Source of the DNA: JBKJTP01 sp046590195
GTDB taxonomy: Bacteria > Bacteroidota > Ignavibacteria > Palsa-1295
Reading direction: 5' to 3'
NCBI GenBank assembly: GCA_046590195.1
Contig: JBKJTP010000083.1
Coordinates: forward strand, 1 to 22,305
DNA: 22,305 nucleotides
Below are positions 21,553 through 22,305 of the stretch, one piece after another (within the stretch, counting starts at the first letter, position 1; each line of letters begins with the position of its first letter). A program made the position numbers and the translations under genes. A model generated the notes under the pieces. That model was not told the DNA's origin. It searched no databases and worked only from the letters and a program-made list of their open reading frames with translations.

Positions 21553-22305
21553 TTATCTGCGGCCGCGTCCGCCGCCATCGTTTGTACGGGAGTCACTGCT
21601 ACGTGAGTCGTTGTCACGAGAGCTGCTTCCGCGAGAAGACGAAGATCCAGAGCTCGATGATGAACTGCCAGAACCCGACGAGCGTCCAGAGCCTGAGTTC
21701 GACACACCCAAATTCGACGATCCGCTTGAGCGCGGCGTGTAGCTCGGTGTCTCCTTCGTGCTGCTCTTAGCGGGTGCTGCGTTCGTGTTGCTCTTGGTCG
21801 TGCTTCGTGGAGTTGGCGTTACAGCTGTTGTAGACTTTGTGCCGTTCGTTGCATCTGTGTTCTTTACCACATTCGTTGCTGAAGACGTTGTCCGACCAGC
21901 AGTTGTACCGGTTGTTGAAGTACGTGTTGTTGCTTGATCTGCTGGCCTGCGTTCGACAGGCTGCGAAGCGGTGGTTCCAGCACTAGTTGAATTTCTTGTT
22001 GCAGGTCCCTGATAAACACCAGGTGCACCTTGCGATGGCGAGCTCTTGACCTCACGTGTGCTGGTAGTCGTACCGAAGCGCGTATCGGAATTTGCATCCA
22101 TTGGGATCGAGCCTGTCGAAATATCGACACTGCCCACACCCCTGCCAGTACTCGTTTGGACATCGCTGCCACCGAAACCACCGCTGATCGAAGTCGCAGA
22201 GCCAGCGTTAGCCGTGTTGCCAATAGCACCACCTGAAACCGGAACAGCTCTTACACGATCAGATTGTGGAAGGCCGACGGGTGTAGCACCATCGCGTGGA
22301 AACGT
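21553..22305 (-). CDS. Ser/Thr/Gly-rich C-terminal part of a large protein (5' end outside window)
   Basis: The frame is open from the right edge to the stop at 21553-21555, giving 250 residues without a start inside the window; a GTG at 22137 is only an internal Val codon. The visible part begins TFPRDGATPVGLPQSDRV and is low-complexity throughout: Thr/Ser/Ala-rich in the middle (TSTTGTTAGRTTSS), then Ser/Gly repeats, and a tail of Arg/Asp/Ser/Gly (SRSSDSRTNDGGGRGRR). It is certainly disordered, and the basic tail could bind nucleic acid or polyanions. No family is recognisable. A hairpin terminator follows directly. Confidence 0.75.
   Translation of the reverse strand, partial: TFPRDGATPVGLPQSDRVRAVPVSGGAIGNTANAGSATSISGGFGGSDVQTSTGRGVGSVDISTGSIPMDANSDTRFGTTTSTREVKSSPSQGAPGVYQGPATRNSTSAGTTASQPVERRPADQATTRTSTTGTTAGRTTSSATNVVKNTDATNGTKSTTAVTPTPRSTTKSNTNAAPAKSSTKETPSYTPRSSGSSNLGVSNSGSGRSSGSGSSSSSSGSSSSRGSSSRDNDSRSSDSRTNDGGGRGRR

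Noticed and set aside
1..22305. tRNA, rRNA, insertion sequences, prophage or defence systems
   Set aside because: I looked in all gaps for cloverleaf features and in all frames for transposase, integrase, nuclease or toxin-antitoxin motifs and found none that I could support.

Overview
The window looks like chromosomal DNA from a Gram-negative member of the Bacteroidota/Chlorobi (FCB) group, possibly an Ignavibacteria- or Kapabacteria-like lineage (inference). Two secreted proteins carry an unmistakable type IX secretion (T9SS) type A sorting domain with a YPNP motif, and a third has a degenerate one. There is an OmpP1/FadL-like outer-membrane protein, several Sec, Tat or lipoprotein signals, and almost no Shine-Dalgarno sequences, which is typical of Bacteroidota. 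Base composition is moderately GC-rich and even; nothing in codon use or gene content marks a genomic island, prophage, insertion sequence, CRISPR array or defence locus.

Layout. 1-171 (+) is the coiled-coil 3' end of a gene, followed by a hairpin terminator. 368-5111 (-) holds short-form ispG, two paralogous T9SS cargo proteins differing by one duplicated module, and a rhomboid protease. 5399-7411 (+) is a large secreted Asp-box (BNR) propeller protein. 7502-8368 (-) is a membrane-anchored three-PASTA protein. 8538-10554 (+) has a small membrane protein next to a Tat-exported lipoprotein phosphoesterase, then rnhA. 10567-13011 (-) has two transcription units: DUF899 thioredoxin-like plus DinB-like protein, and a small lipoprotein plus AraC-type regulator. 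13231-17173 (+) is a compact run of penicillin-acylase-family hydrolase, HMA-domain lipoprotein and trmD, closed by a strong terminator. 17211-18298 (-) encodes DUF948-like and YtxH-like envelope proteins. 18581-19903 (+) is a DUF4921/GalT-like protein that converges on, and shares stop-codon bases with, an OmpP1-like protein (19900-21435, -). 21553-22305 (-) is the Ser/Thr/Gly-rich end of a gene that runs off the window.

How the genes relate. Most products act outside the cytoplasm: T9SS cargo, a propeller protein, PASTA, rhomboid, phosphoesterase, acylase, lipoproteins and an outer-membrane barrel. Between them lie single housekeeping genes (ispG, rnhA, trmD). I see no dedicated multi-gene pathway.

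The most unusual signal is non-coding. Three intergenic gaps contain arrays with a strict 7-bp period: an AATTCTT/AAGAATT family at two sites, one of them folded into a 27-bp inverted repeat, and an RANCGCT family filling a convergent gap. A fourth gap (about 11784-11927) holds a nested palindromic element whose ends are inverted copies of the same 13-mer. These resemble dispersed intergenic repeats such as the heptanucleotide STRR sequences of cyanobacteria, and are the best candidates for something undescribed here.
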